Assembly (NCBI RefSeq): GCF_023204875.1
Contig: NZ_CP096247.1
Location: 2,604,001 to 2,668,000, forward strand
DNA length: 64,000 nucleotides
Direction of reading: 5' to 3'
DNA from: Prevotella sp. E15-22
GTDB taxonomy: Bacteria; Bacteroidota; Bacteroidia; Bacteroidales; Bacteroidaceae
Part shown: positions 32,929 to 41,819 of the stretch, piece by piece
How the letters are laid out: the number at the start of each line of letters is the position of its first letter
How positions within the stretch are numbered: the stretch's first letter is position 1
Translations under genes and position numbers: made by a program
Notes under the pieces: generated by a model
The model's database searches: none
Told to the model about the DNA's origin: nothing
The model's input: only the letters and a program-made list of their open reading frames with translations

Positions 32929-35727
32929 ATGAAGAAACAATTACTATTAATGGCTATGGCCCTGTTCTCACTGTCCAGTGGTTATGCCCAGGAAGAAGGT
33001 GATGATGAGGAGGAGCCCGCTCCTGAAGTCGTCTTCACCAAGTCATTCCAGTCGCTCATTGACGACGCGAAGTATCTGTCAACCAGTAGCCACTACACCA
33101 CAGGTCAGTCTGCGCTGCTGGAAGCCATCTCTGCCGCAGAAACGTCTATCACGACCTTAGAGACCAACGCAGATGTCATCACTGCCATGAAGAATCTGCA
33201 GGCTGTCATCAACGAGTTTGTTGAAGCCAACGGTCATGCTGATGCTACAGAAAAGGTGCTGAACAACAGCTTCGACAAGGACGGCAACAACTCAAAGACT
33301 ATTACCTCTTGGACGGTTTCAAACTTCAAGCAGAACCGCCGCAGTGTGTCGTATTCAACAACACGCGGAGGCTACTCTTTCACTAACTTTGCTGAGCAGT
33401 GGGTAGCCGCTGGCAGCGGTCCTCTTGCTGGTGCTGGCAACATGAGTCAGGTGGTAACGGGTCTGCCCGCAGGTCACTACCGTCTGACTGCCGATATCTT
33501 TGCTCACAATCAGAAGTACGACGAGACTTGCGAAGAGGCCGTTGGTATTCAGTTGTATGCCAACGACGTGGTTCGTGAGGTTGGTGTAACAGGTTTCACC
33601 GACAACGACGGTGCTGCTTTCAGTCTTGACTTCGATGTGGCTGAAGGCGAGACTCCCACCATTGGTTTCCGTTTCGAGAACACCAACGTAAACTGGCTGG
33701 GATGGGATAACGTCACCTTATATTATATTGGCGACCCCGAAGCTTATAACAGCATTGTCAATGCCGAGAAGTTGGCTGCCCTCAAAGAGGCAACCGCCAC
33801 TGCGCTGACCACAGCAAAGGAGGCACTGAACAGCGAGGATGCACCCTTCTATCGTAATGAGTTGCAGACAGCCATCACCGAGGCCGAGGCCCTCTTAGAG
33901 ACAGGCACCTTGGACGAGCTGACCGCTGCCAAGGAGAAACTGGACAACGAGTTGAAGGCCTTCAACGACTATAACAAGCACTTCACCAACCTGAAGACCG
34001 CCATCGCCAATGCAGAGGCTCTGATTGCCGAGGGCGTGATGACCGAGGGCGTGGCTGACTTCCAGGAGGCCATCTCTGCTGCCAAGGATAAGCTGCAGCA
34101 TGCTACCACCGACTATTCGGATGATGCCGAGGGTGGTGTGGCCTTTGTCGATGCAGCTCTGGAGGAATTGAACAAGGCTGAAAGCACCTTCCGTGTGCAG
34201 AACGCCAGCTATGCTAATCCTGCCAACGTGATTACCAATGGCGGCATGAGCTCTATGGACGGATGGGATGTGCTGAACGGTGGTACTGCTAACCCTGCCC
34301 TGCACATTAACACCAACGGTAACGTGACTAACTTCAGCAAGCCCTTCATGGAGTGCTGGGTGAACTCTGCCAATGGTTATGGAGAGGCTAACTATGCACG
34401 TCAGACCGTGAACGCCCTGCCCAACGGACTGGACCTTCCAAAGGGTTACTACGTGCTGAAGGCTGCTGCGCTGGCCACCCGCCAGGGACAGCCCGACGTG
34501 AAGGTCAGCGGTGTCACACTGCGCTTTGGCGAGCAGGAAGTTGCCGTTCAGACTGCCGATGGTGTTGCTAACATCTATCGTATCGGTTTTGACAAGCCTG
34601 AGGCTGGCGGTGAGCTGAGCTTCGGACTCTATATCGACGAGAACACCGATGCCAACTGGATTGCATGGGACGAGGTGGAACTGCAGTTCGTAGGCAGCAA
34701 GGAGAAGTATATGGAAGACTATGCCAAGGCTGTGCTGGGCGAGAGTCTGGATAACCTGCGCGAGGCACTGAATGCTGCACAGAAGGCTATCGAGGAAGTG
34801 GACATGACTGGTATTGACTTCGAGGAGTCCGACCTGTATATCTATATGGACGATGCCGAGTTTGTATTGGCCGACCCCGTTGCTTCTAACTACAGCAAGG
34901 AGGAGATCGACATCCTGACTGGCAAACTGTACGAGGCTATCACGAAGTTCTACACCAGCGGTGTATCACCCAAGGAAGGCAAGTCGTTCGACTTCACCTC
35001 AATGATCAAGAACGCCGACTTCGATTCAGAGCCAGGCAGCGAGTGGACCATCGAGACAGAGAATGGCGTACTGCCCAGCGGTACCGACTGCGCAAACTGG
35101 TGGTTTGGTAGCTCTGGTCCCTCAGAGACCACTCAGGAGTTCAGTCAGACCATTGCCGGTCTGCCCGCAGGTAACTATCTGCTCGACGTAAATGCAGCTA
35201 TCCGTGTGGACATGAACTACTCTATTGAGAACTACAAGGCTGAAAACCTGCCTAACTACCTGACCATGTGTAAGGTCTATGCCAACAACGACAGCGCCGA
35301 TATTCATCCTTTCTTCTACGAGGACGAGGCTCTGGGTCTGACCCTGGAGAAGATGTTGCTGATGACCAACGATTACGACTATCGTCACGGCAATGGCACA
35401 CTGATTGACGACATGCTGAAGGGTACCGATTATTTCCACTCAAAGATTGCCTTCAAGCTTGAGGAGAAGGGCAGCGTGAAGATTGGCTTCCGCGTGGAGT
35501 TGCCTAACAAGTCTGGTCAGATGCCATTCATCGACTACTTCCACCTGTTCTACTATGGTAAGAACGAGATTCAGACAGGTATTGCCGATATGAACAAGGG
35601 CATCGTTGAGAATGTTCCCGCTGGCATCTACAACCTGAAGGGCCAGCTGGTACGCAGCAACATGAGTACCGAGGGTCTGGCTAAGGGTCTCTACCTGATC
35701 AACGGCAAAAAGGTCGTGATTAAGTAA
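32929..35727 (+). CDS. Large secreted multidomain protein, probable type IX cargo
   Basis: 932 residues with a signal peptide (MKKQLLLMAMALFSLSSGYA) and an acidic start of the mature protein. Helical FIVAR-like pairs (LEAISAAETSITTLE; LQTAITEAEALLETGTLDEL) alternate with beta-sandwich modules that look carbohydrate-binding (GLPAGHYRLTADIFAHNQ...WLGWDNVTLYY; a second with NWIAWDEVELQF; a third with GLPAGNYLLDVNAAI). The C-terminus VPAGIYNLKGQLVRS...KGLYLINGKKVVIK is a Prevotella-type type IX sorting tail, so it is probably exported by the PorKLMN machine and anchored or released. No catalytic domain is seen. Confidence 0.8.
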   Translation: MKKQLLLMAMALFSLSSGYAQEEGDDEEEPAPEVVFTKSFQSLIDDAKYLSTSSHYTTGQSALLEAISAAETSITTLETNADVITAMKNLQAVINEFVEANGHADATEKVLNNSFDKDGNNSKTITSWTVSNFKQNRRSVSYSTTRGGYSFTNFAEQWVAAGSGPLAGAGNMSQVVTGLPAGHYRLTADIFAHNQKYDETCEEAVGIQLYANDVVREVGVTGFTDNDGAAFSLDFDVAEGETPTIGFRFENTNVNWLGWDNVTLYYIGDPEAYNSIVNAEKLAALKEATATALTTAKEALNSEDAPFYRNELQTAITEAEALLETGTLDELTAAKEKLDNELKAFNDYNKHFTNLKTAIANAEALIAEGVMTEGVADFQEAISAAKDKLQHATTDYSDDAEGGVAFVDAALEELNKAESTFRVQNASYANPANVITNGGMSSMDGWDVLNGGTANPALHINTNGNVTNFSKPFMECWVNSANGYGEANYARQTVNALPNGLDLPKGYYVLKAAALATRQGQPDVKVSGVTLRFGEQEVAVQTADGVANIYRIGFDKPEAGGELSFGLYIDENTDANWIAWDEVELQFVGSKEKYMEDYAKAVLGESLDNLREALNAAQKAIEEVDMTGIDFEESDLYIYMDDAEFVLADPVASNYSKEEIDILTGKLYEAITKFYTSGVSPKEGKSFDFTSMIKNADFDSEPGSEWTIETENGVLPSGTDCANWWFGSSGPSETTQEFSQTIAGLPAGNYLLDVNAAIRVDMNYSIENYKAENLPNYLTMCKVYANNDSADIHPFFYEDEALGLTLEKMLLMTNDYDYRHGNGTLIDDMLKGTDYFHSKIAFKLEEKGSVKIGFRVELPNKSGQMPFIDYFHLFYYGKNEIQTGIADMNKGIVENVPAGIYNLKGQLVRSNMSTEGLAKGLYLINGKKVVIK

Positions 35728-35762
35728 GAGAAGTGCTATAGAAACAAACTATTCTATATATT

Positions 35763-35803
35763 GAAAACAGGGATACGCCACTCGTGGGTGCATCCCTGTT
35801 TTC
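35763..35803. terminator. Bidirectional terminator between the cargo gene and fhs
   Basis: Stem GAAAACAGGGAT (35763-35774) with ATCCCTGTTTTC (35792-35803). It lies between convergent genes. Confidence 0.8.
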
Positions 35804-35828
35804 TTGATGTATCATATTGTATCTTGTC

Positions 35829-37505
35829 TTACGACAATCCTTCTATCTCGCCATTCACAATCGTGATGCGCTCGGCCTGCGGACTCTTAGGCAAGCCAGG
35901 CATACGGAGCATATCGCCAGCAATAGCCACAATCATCTCGCTGCCACAGTTAAGGATGACGTCACGGATGCGAATCGTAAAGCCCTCGGGAGAACCATAG
36001 CGGGTGGAATCGGCCGAGAACGAATATTGCGTCTTGGCAATACAGATGGGATAACGACTGATGTCCTTGTCGTTGGCAAAGATGGTGCGGATAGACTCCA
36101 GTTTCCTGGCGCCCGTCTTACTGAACTCCACAGCGGCAGCACCATAGATGCGCTTACATACCTTCTCAATCTTTCCCTCGATGGTATCTGTTTCAGGATA
36201 GGTGAAGTTGATGGGCAGAGGCTGTATGCGATCGATGGTGTCAACCACCTTCTGCGCCAACTCCACAGCACCTTCGCCACCTTTCAGGAAAGCCTCGTTC
36301 ACAGCAAAGCCAACACCACGGTCCTCACAGTTCTTACGGATGAGCTCAATCTCCTCCTCGGTATCCGAGTCGAAACGGTTCAGCGTCACGATGACAGGCT
36401 GGCCGAAGCCCTGCATATTATCGATATGACGGTTCAGGTTCTTCAAACCCTCTTTGAGTCCGTCGGCATTGGGTTCCTTGATATGGTCGAGCGCCACGCC
36501 ACCATGCATCTTCAAGCCCTGCGTTGTGGCAACAATGACCACCAGGCGGGGTTGCAAGCCAGCCTTTCTGCACTTGATATTAAAGAACTTCTCGGCACCC
36601 AGATCGGCACCGAAGCCAGCCTCCGTCACCACATAGTCGCTATAGGTCATGGCCATCTTGGTGGCCATCACGCTGGAACAGCCGTGAGCGATATTGGCAA
36701 ACGGACCGCCATGGATAAAGGCGGGCGTCTGCTCTGTGGTCTGCACCAGATTAGGCGAAAGGGCATCGCGCATCAGAACGGTAATGGCACCACCAACACC
36801 CATATCGCGAACGCGGAAAGGTTTTCCATCGGAGGTGATGCCCAGAAGGATATTTTCGATTCGACGGCGCAGGTCGTCCTCACTGGTGGCCAGACAAAGA
36901 ATTGCCATCAACTCGGATGCAGGTGTGATGTCAAAGCCCGTCTCGGACACCACGCCATCGCCATGAAGTCCCGTTACCACATTACGCAGCGCACGGTCGT
37001 TCACATCCAGCACACGTTTCCAGTAAACCTCACGCAGAGAAAAACCCTCCTTACGATGCTGATAGAGGTAGTTGTCCAACAACGCGCTGATGGTGTTGTG
37101 GGCCGAGGTCACAGCATGGAAGTCGCCCGTGAAATGAAGGTTAATCTTCTCCATGGGCAACACCTGGGCATAGCCACCACCTGCAGCGCCACCCTTCATA
37201 CCGAAACAAGGTCCGAGTGAAGGTTCGCGCAACGACACAGAAGCCCTCTTTCCAATCTTACTGAGTCCCATGGCCAAACCAATGCTAACAGTGGTCTTGC
37301 CAATGCCCACCTTTGTTGGACTGATGGCGGTAACCAGAATCAAACGACTTTTCTTAACTCTCTCTTCATCGATGAGCGACACGGGCACCTTCGCCATAAA
37401 GCGTCCGTAAGGTTCCACCTTCTCAGGTGCTATGCCTAACTGTTCTGCGATGTCACTAATCGGTCTCAGCTCACTTTCGCGAGCAATCTGAATGTCTGTC
37501 TTCAT
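35829..37505 (-). CDS. fhs: Formate-tetrahydrofolate ligase
   Basis: 558 residues. It makes 10-formyl-THF from formate, THF and ATP in the cytosol. Family blocks include the P-loop-like [20 protein letters not shown] (about 58-77), [34 protein letters not shown], and C-terminal [20 protein letters not shown]. The length is as expected. The start [13 protein letters not shown] at 37505 is the usual one. It is a single gene, with convergent terminators on both sides. Confidence 0.96.
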   Translation of the reverse strand: MKTDIQIARESELRPISDIAEQLGIAPEKVEPYGRFMAKVPVSLIDEERVKKSRLILVTAISPTKVGIGKTTVSIGLAMGLSKIGKRASVSLREPSLGPCFGMKGGAAGGGYAQVLPMEKINLHFTGDFHAVTSAHNTISALLDNYLYQHRKEGFSLREVYWKRVLDVNDRALRNVVTGLHGDGVVSETGFDITPASELMAILCLATSEDDLRRRIENILLGITSDGKPFRVRDMGVGGAITVLMRDALSPNLVQTTEQTPAFIHGGPFANIAHGCSSVMATKMAMTYSDYVVTEAGFGADLGAEKFFNIKCRKAGLQPRLVVIVATTQGLKMHGGVALDHIKEPNADGLKEGLKNLNRHIDNMQGFGQPVIVTLNRFDSDTEEEIELIRKNCEDRGVGFAVNEAFLKGGEGAVELAQKVVDTIDRIQPLPINFTYPETDTIEGKIEKVCKRIYGAAAVEFSKTGARKLESIRTIFANDKDISRYPICIAKTQYSFSADSTRYGSPEGFTIRIRDVILNCGSEMIVAIAGDMLRMPGLPKSPQAERITIVNGEIEGLS

Positions 37506-37535
37506 ATTTAGTTTTACGGGTTAACAAAAGAAAAG

Positions 37536-37575
37536 AAAAAAAAGCAAGCGATGTAGCTGAAGTCACACCGCTTGT
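37536..37575 (-). terminator. Terminator after the YqeY gene
   Basis: CAAGCG (37545-37550) pairs with CGCTTG (37569-37574). On the minus strand a T-run follows the stem. Confidence 0.75.
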
Positions 37576-37591
37576 TTTTCTGAAAAGAACC

Positions 37592-38041
37592 TTAAGCCAA
37601 GAGTTTCTTCACAATCTCAGAGATGACTCGGCCATCAGCCTTTCCTGCCAACTGCTTGCTGGCTGTGCCCATTACCTTTCCCATCTCCTTCATACTTGTG
37701 GCTCCAACCTCAGCAATGATCTTCTTCACCTCTGCCTCTATCTCCTCTTGGGAAAGTTGTTTCGGTAAATAACTCTCAAGTACATCCACCTGTGCCAACT
37801 CTGCATCAGCCAGGTCTTGACGCCCTGCTTGTGTGTAGGTCGTTGCAGTTTCCTTGCCCTGCTTGGCCAGTTTTGAGATAATCTTCAATGCATCAGCATC
37901 AGCCAATGTATCGTTGGCTCCAGGAGCAGTTTTTGCTTCAAGGAACACTTTCTTAATGTTGCGAAGCGTTTCCAAACGCACCTTGTCGCGAGCCTTCATT
38001 GCAGACTTGATGTCTTCGCTAATTTGATCGAATAATGCCAT
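37592..38041 (-). CDS. YqeY / GatB-tail domain protein
   Basis: 149 residues from the ATG at 38041 (MALFDQISEDIKSAMKARDK). It is a helical protein with LRNIKKVFLEAKTAPG, ESYLPKQLSQEEIEAEVKKI and MGKVMGTASKQLAGKADGR, typical of the YqeY family. It is related to the tail of GatB and may bind tRNA, but its role is not settled. It has its own promoter (38083-38090) and terminator. Upstream in-frame codons to 38146 are rejected because the promoter lies within them. Confidence 0.9.
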   Translation of the reverse strand: MALFDQISEDIKSAMKARDKVRLETLRNIKKVFLEAKTAPGANDTLADADALKIISKLAKQGKETATTYTQAGRQDLADAELAQVDVLESYLPKQLSQEEIEAEVKKIIAEVGATSMKEMGKVMGTASKQLAGKADGRVISEIVKKLLA

Positions 38042-38082
38042 AATATCGTTTTTATTATCAATCAATACATTTCTTTGTGATG

Positions 38083-38090
38083 CAAAATTA
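38083..38090 (-). promoter_or_regulatory. -7 promoter box for the YqeY gene
   Basis: Minus-strand TAATTTTG (TAnnTTTG), 41 bp before the ATG at 38041. Confidence 0.5.
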
Positions 38091-38170
38091 ATCGTTTTCC
38101 TTCTGAAAGACTCACACTTATATAAAGTTTTAGTTTTATTTAGCAATTAAATTATTAATGTGCTTCGCGC

Positions 38171-38200
38171 GTCACACGGGGACAGGCACGCTGTGAGCAT
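38171..38200. repeat. 30-bp repeat, copy 1
   Basis: Identical to 40204-40233 (begins GTCACACGGGGACAGG and ends GCTGTGAGCAT). TCACA and TGTGA inside it can pair. The two copies lie about 2 kb apart on either side of the second cargo gene and its small peptide gene. Confidence 0.8.
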
Positions 38201-38253
38201 CAGATTACACATATTTTTTGAAAATAATGCAACGTATTTTAAAAAAAAATTGT

Positions 38254-38261
38254 AACTTTGC
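38254..38261 (+). promoter_or_regulatory. -7 promoter box for the second cargo gene
   Basis: TAACTTTG, 39 bp before the ATG at 38301. Confidence 0.6.
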
Positions 38262-38300
38262 GGCCAATTTTAACCAGAAGATATAAAACCATTTAAAAAA

Positions 38301-39959
38301 ATGAGAAAAAAACTTTTACTTTTAGCTGCAGTTCTTTCTGCAAGTGCAAGTATTACATTAGCACAAGAAAAAACCGTGTATAGTGACGACAACAACATCA
38401 TTTACACCTACTCCGCAAACTCTGATGTTACAATTACAGCGCAAGGTCAAAATAGTTTAGACAGCGAGAACAACAGGGAGAATATAATATTGGGGTCAAC
38501 ATTATCAATCGACTATGTATCCTACACAAGGGTTGCAAACCGCAACAGAGACATTAAGTTGACTGTATCAGACATCAACGACTATTCTATTCTCCCATCA
38601 CAATTGCAAAGTTTTTCACGCGCGGTGGTTTCTGGTGAAGATCTAACAAATGAAGATCTGAACACAACTCTTTCTTCTTTTGCAACCGACAACAGACTGA
38701 ATTACCCACGAACTCAACGAAATAATCTGCCTCCATCAGAGATGTACTACAAAATAAGGCAGAACACAAATGCAGAAAAGGCCGCATACGCAACATATCA
38801 GAATGCATGCGAGAAAGCCAGAACAAGAGGTCTATACGTCTACACTGGAGCAGAGCTGCTTGAAGAAGGCGTAGATTTTGACCTTTATCATATGCAAATA
38901 AACGAAGGCTTGTATTATATTGATGCTCCTAATGCGGTTGATGTTATATTAATAGATGCAACAACAGGCAACTGGAAAGAGGGTACAACATACCTGAATT
39001 GTACCGACAATTTCATTCCTACCTATATTGGTTCTAACATCCCATTGCCAACAACAACCGCATCAGATGAGGACTCAAAAGTTGGTATCGTATCAGGATT
39101 GGTAGATAATGGCAAGGTCGAGGAAATCCTTGCTAATGATGATTACAAATACCTTAACTTTGATTTTACAAATGCTAACATCCTCGGCTCTGTAGCTACA
39201 GACATTCATGACAATAGAATTGCATACTTTGCTAAGAATACAGATGCAACAGGTCAGAATATCGTTGTTGGCTCAACTTGTGAAAGCTATGTTATTTCTG
39301 ATAACAACCAGGAGATTTACGTCAGCAAGGCGTTTTCTGCTGGAGAATCGCAGTACAAGCGTACTTTCACACCTGATACATACGGAACCATCGTGCTTCC
39401 ATTCGCTGTAAACAATCCCAGTAATGTGTTCGTAAGGCAGGCTGTATTTACAGGTTATAGTTCCGCCGAAAACAAAATGACATTCACATGCACGTCAATG
39501 ATAGCGCCCAACACGCCACATCTGTTCAAGGTGCTCCCAACTGTTGCAGGCGAGTCAACTCTCTACGGCCCAGTAAACGGAACCATAGAGGCTACCGCAG
39601 AAGCTAAAAGTGCAAAGTATGAGGGTGCTCAGTTTGCTGGCACATTCGAGGGTCTTCGTGCTGAAATTGCAAGTCAGGTCTATGTAGTAGGTGCAGTAGG
39701 TAAGATTGGCAGAACCACAAAGGCATTGAAGCCGGGCCGTTGCTACTTCACACGTGAGGATTCTGGCAATTTCGCGAGGAGCTTCGGTGGTGCAACCATC
39801 GAGTTTATCGACGAGGACGGAACGACGGCTATTAACGAACACGAATTAAACGAATCTCACGAATTAAGCGGCGCAGTTTATAACCTGCAGGGTCGCCGCG
39901 TAGAGAATCCCACGAAGGGTCTGTATATCGTGAATGGAAAGAAGGTAGTGATTAAATAA
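38301..39959 (+). CDS. Secreted protein with type IX sorting tail
   Basis: 552 residues with a signal peptide (MRKKLLLLAAVLSASASITL, cut near AQEK). The middle is beta-rich and no catalytic family is recognised. A stretch RTFTPDTYGTIVLPFAV...TCTSMIAPNTPHLFKVLP resembles modules seen in Prevotella surface proteins. The C-terminus AVYNLQGRRVENPTKGLYIV then NGKKVVIK is the sorting tail, like the first cargo gene. Base composition is more AT-rich than the neighbours, suggesting an accessory gene. Its stop overlaps the first possible ATG of a small peptide gene (TAATG). Confidence 0.78.
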   Translation: MRKKLLLLAAVLSASASITLAQEKTVYSDDNNIIYTYSANSDVTITAQGQNSLDSENNRENIILGSTLSIDYVSYTRVANRNRDIKLTVSDINDYSILPSQLQSFSRAVVSGEDLTNEDLNTTLSSFATDNRLNYPRTQRNNLPPSEMYYKIRQNTNAEKAAYATYQNACEKARTRGLYVYTGAELLEEGVDFDLYHMQINEGLYYIDAPNAVDVILIDATTGNWKEGTTYLNCTDNFIPTYIGSNIPLPTTTASDEDSKVGIVSGLVDNGKVEEILANDDYKYLNFDFTNANILGSVATDIHDNRIAYFAKNTDATGQNIVVGSTCESYVISDNNQEIYVSKAFSAGESQYKRTFTPDTYGTIVLPFAVNNPSNVFVRQAVFTGYSSAENKMTFTCTSMIAPNTPHLFKVLPTVAGESTLYGPVNGTIEATAEAKSAKYEGAQFAGTFEGLRAEIASQVYVVGAVGKIGRTTKALKPGRCYFTREDSGNFARSFGGATIEFIDEDGTTAINEHELNESHELSGAVYNLQGRRVENPTKGLYIVNGKKVVIK

Positions 39960-39973
39960 TGGAGGACACAGCT

Positions 39974-40129
39974 ATGACAAAGAAAGAATATATGAAACCT
40001 TCCATGAAGGTGGTAGAGTTACAGTACAAGTGCCAGATACTGGCAGGAAGCCTGCCTGGCGATATCCATGATGCGAATTATGAATTTGATGCAAGCTTTG
40101 GCGAAGACTATGTTGACGAGGGCAACTAA
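39974..40129 (+). CDS. Small peptide gene with KPxxxV-type leader, coupled to the cargo gene
   Basis: 51 residues from the ATG at 39974, after a GGAGG 9 bp upstream; an ATG at 39959 overlapping the cargo stop would add 5 residues. The peptide begins MTKKEYMKPSMKVVELQYKC, then QILAGS, and ends in a Gly/Asp/Tyr-rich tail (DASFGEDYVDEGN). Short Bacteroidales peptides with a K-x-Y-x-K-P-x-x-x-V-x-x-L leader and an LAGS-like site are often left unannotated. It may be a leader-tail peptide or a small exported protein; its function is unknown. A terminator follows. Confidence 0.65.
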   Translation: MTKKEYMKPSMKVVELQYKCQILAGSLPGDIHDANYEFDASFGEDYVDEGN

Positions 40130-40151
40130 GCTTCCCTTGAATTATTGATAC

Positions 40152-40193
40152 AAAAAAATTCGGGCTCATCGTTTGGTGGGCTCGAATTTTCTT
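40152..40193 (+). terminator. Terminator after the small peptide gene
   Basis: ATTCGGGCTCA (40158-40168) pairs with TGGGCTCGAAT (40177-40187), including two G-T pairs. The flanks are A-rich before and T-rich after. Confidence 0.75.
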
Positions 40194-40203
40194 TGAGTTT
40201 GGG

Positions 40204-40233
40204 GTCACACGGGGACAGGCACGCTGTGAGCAT
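40204..40233. repeat. 30-bp repeat, copy 2
   Basis: Identical to 38171-38200. The right end touches the remaining part of a broken AraC gene. Confidence 0.8.
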
Positions 40234-40330
40234 GAGTTTCTCCGAACCTACATCCTTTTACCGCTATTTCAAGCGCGTTACTGGCATGACTGCAAAAGAA
40301 TACCGCAACAGGAAGAACAACTCTGAATGA
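40232..40330 (+). pseudogene. C-terminal remnant of an AraC-family regulator
   Basis: 32 residues (SFSEPTSFYRYFKRVTGMTA, then KEYRNRKNNSE) match the last helix-turn-helix of AraC proteins (GFSEPSxFxRxFKRxTGxTPxEYR). Everything before this helix is missing and the break coincides with the 30-bp repeat. It is a gene fragment, not functional. Confidence 0.75.
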
Positions 40331-40342
40331 GTATGAACAGCA

Positions 40343-40372
40343 TAAAAAAAGTGGCATCTACGTGCCACTTTC
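40343..40372 (-). terminator. Terminator after the DUF2795 gene
   Basis: AAAGTGGCA with TGCCACTTT around TCTACG. On the minus strand it is followed by a T-run. Confidence 0.75.
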
Positions 40373-40375
40373 TCT

Positions 40376-40597
40376 TTAGTACTCGTCCTCGTTGAACAAG
40401 AAATCCTCTTTCGTGGGATAGTCGGGCCAGATATCCTCGATACTCTCGTAGATATCACCCTCATCCTCAATCTCCTGCAGATTCTCCAACACTTCGAGGG
40501 GAGCTCCAGAACGGATGGCATAGTCGATTAACTCCTCCTTGGTTGCTGGCCAGGGAGCGTCTTCTAGTTTAGATGCTAATTCAAGTGTCCAGTACAT
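40376..40597 (-). CDS. DUF2795 family small protein
   Basis: 73 residues from the ATG at 40597 (MYWTLELASKLEDAPWPATK). The pattern WPATKEELIDYAIRSGAPLEVLENL is typical of DUF2795, a short acidic family in Bacteroidetes. The C-terminus is strongly acidic (DIYESIEDIWPDYPTKEDF). Its function is not known. The ORF can be read up to 40636, but the family starts at MYWTL. It is a single gene with its own terminator. Confidence 0.8.
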   Translation of the reverse strand: MYWTLELASKLEDAPWPATKEELIDYAIRSGAPLEVLENLQEIEDEGDIYESIEDIWPDYPTKEDFLFNEDEY

Positions 40598-40655
40598 AAT
40601 ATTTAAACTTTTTTGTTGATTTCTGAAATTGAGCACAAAAGTAGTAAAATAATTT

Positions 40656-41222
40656 TTATCCGCAAGGATTTTTCCAAATTATTTCATCTTGTTTTGCGTT
40701 AAAATTCATTTTTTTCGCCAAAACGTACAGATAATCGCTTAATCTGTTGACAAATTGCGTTATTTCAGCATCAACAACAGCTGTTTCTGCCAATTCAGAA
40801 ATTTTACGTTCGGCACGACGACAGACAGTACGACACACATGACACTGAGCCGCTGCCATTGTCCCGCCCGGCAGGATAAACCCCTGTGGTTCAGGTAGCA
40901 AAGACAGGATTTCATCAATACGATGCTCCAGGTTTTCTATCTCACCTTTGGGCAGTTGACCCGAAGGAGGAAGAGGCGTTTGCTGTTGGTCGGTGGCCAA
41001 GTGGGTTCCCACATTAAAAAGACTGCTCTGTATGCGAACAAGCAAAGGGCGCTCATCGTCGTCAGCAGGCAACATGGCAACCAGGAGTCCGATGTGAGAA
41101 CTCAGTTCGTCGACAGTGCCATAGGCCTCCAGCCTCACACTGTTTTTCTTAACACGTACACCACCCACCAGACTGGTCATGCCTTTATCGCCAGTACGGG
41201 TGTAAATCTTTGTCATCTTCAT
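40656..41222 (-). CDS. Cob(I)alamin adenosyltransferase (PduO type)
   Basis: 188 residues. It transfers adenosyl from ATP to cob(I)alamin. PduO signatures are IYTRTGDKGMTSLVGGVRVKK near the start (ATP binding), RLEAYGTVDELSSHIG, and HVCRTVCRRAERKISEL with the following NRLSDYLYVLAKKMN. The start is MKMTK at 41222; the third codon is also ATG. It ends a two-gene run, 3 bp after the upstream methyltransferase-like gene. Confidence 0.92.
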   Translation of the reverse strand: MKMTKIYTRTGDKGMTSLVGGVRVKKNSVRLEAYGTVDELSSHIGLLVAMLPADDDERPLLVRIQSSLFNVGTHLATDQQQTPLPPSGQLPKGEIENLEHRIDEILSLLPEPQGFILPGGTMAAAQCHVCRTVCRRAERKISELAETAVVDAEITQFVNRLSDYLYVLAKKMNFNAKQDEIIWKNPCG

Positions 41223-41225
41223 AGG

Positions 41226-41750
41226 TTAGAAGTTTATTAGGTATCTTTGTTTGGTTCTTTTCGGGTCGAACAGTACGATGCCGCAGTAATAAAGGTCGAA
41301 GGTGACCGTTGCACGCGGGTCGTGCTCGATACAGTGCCAGTATTCCGGGTATTGCCAGATGTCCTGAAACACCACCACCGAGCGTTCGTTACACTCTTGG
41401 AACAAGCGATGGAAATCGGTCTTGATAGGCACGACGGCCAACTCAACAGCCTTTGCCTCATCCACTATACGGGCCTTTCGGCATCCCTCCTGCAGATAGT
41501 CGTGAAAGCCTACCCAATCAACAATCCGACTGGGTTGTCGATCGTTGGCCAAGCGGAAGTATAACAAGCCCAACTTACGGCGCAGCCAGTCGTCGTTTTG
41601 CCCCAGCGACTCATAGGCATAATAGGGCCAGTGCTCATTGACGACATAGCGCACAAAGCGATAGTCTGTGGGCGACTGAATACCGAAGCCTCGACAGTGA
41701 CTTATCCTGCGGAGCCAAACGTATGCCTGATGCAGTCTGTTCAATTTCAT
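41226..41750 (-). CDS. Hypothetical protein resembling SAM-dependent methyltransferases
   Basis: 174 residues. The beginning FGIQSPTDYRFVRYVVNEHW resembles the FGIHSPFxYxFV start of a Bacteroidetes methyltransferase-like family. I see no clear glycine-rich SAM loop, so activity may be lost. The C-terminus is beta-rich (ERSVVVFQDIWQY...VTFDLYYCGIVLFD). It is directly upstream (3 bp) of the cobalamin adenosyltransferase gene. Promoter box at 41769-41776. Confidence 0.6.
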   Translation of the reverse strand: MKLNRLHQAYVWLRRISHCRGFGIQSPTDYRFVRYVVNEHWPYYAYESLGQNDDWLRRKLGLLYFRLANDRQPSRIVDWVGFHDYLQEGCRKARIVDEAKAVELAVVPIKTDFHRLFQECNERSVVVFQDIWQYPEYWHCIEHDPRATVTFDLYYCGIVLFDPKRTKQRYLINF

Positions 41751-41768
41751 ATCTTTTTATTTTCAGCG

Positions 41769-41776
41769 CAAAGATA
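41769..41776 (-). promoter_or_regulatory. -7 promoter box for the methyltransferase-like / adenosyltransferase genes
   Basis: Minus-strand TATCTTTG, 18 bp before the ATG at 41750, divergent from the HAD promoter. Confidence 0.6.
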
Positions 41777-41799
41777 ATAATTAATTCCCAATAATTTCG

Positions 41800-41807
41800 T
41801 AACTTTG
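41800..41807 (+). promoter_or_regulatory. -7 promoter box for the HAD gene
   Basis: TAACTTTG, 12 bp before the first ATG at 41820, giving a very short leader. Confidence 0.6.
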
Positions 41808-41819
41808 CAGCAAAATTTA

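Noticed and set aside
35817..37220. Plus-strand frame of 467 codons over fhs
   Set aside because: It is antisense to formate-THF ligase, whose motifs are complete; the long open frame is a codon-usage effect.
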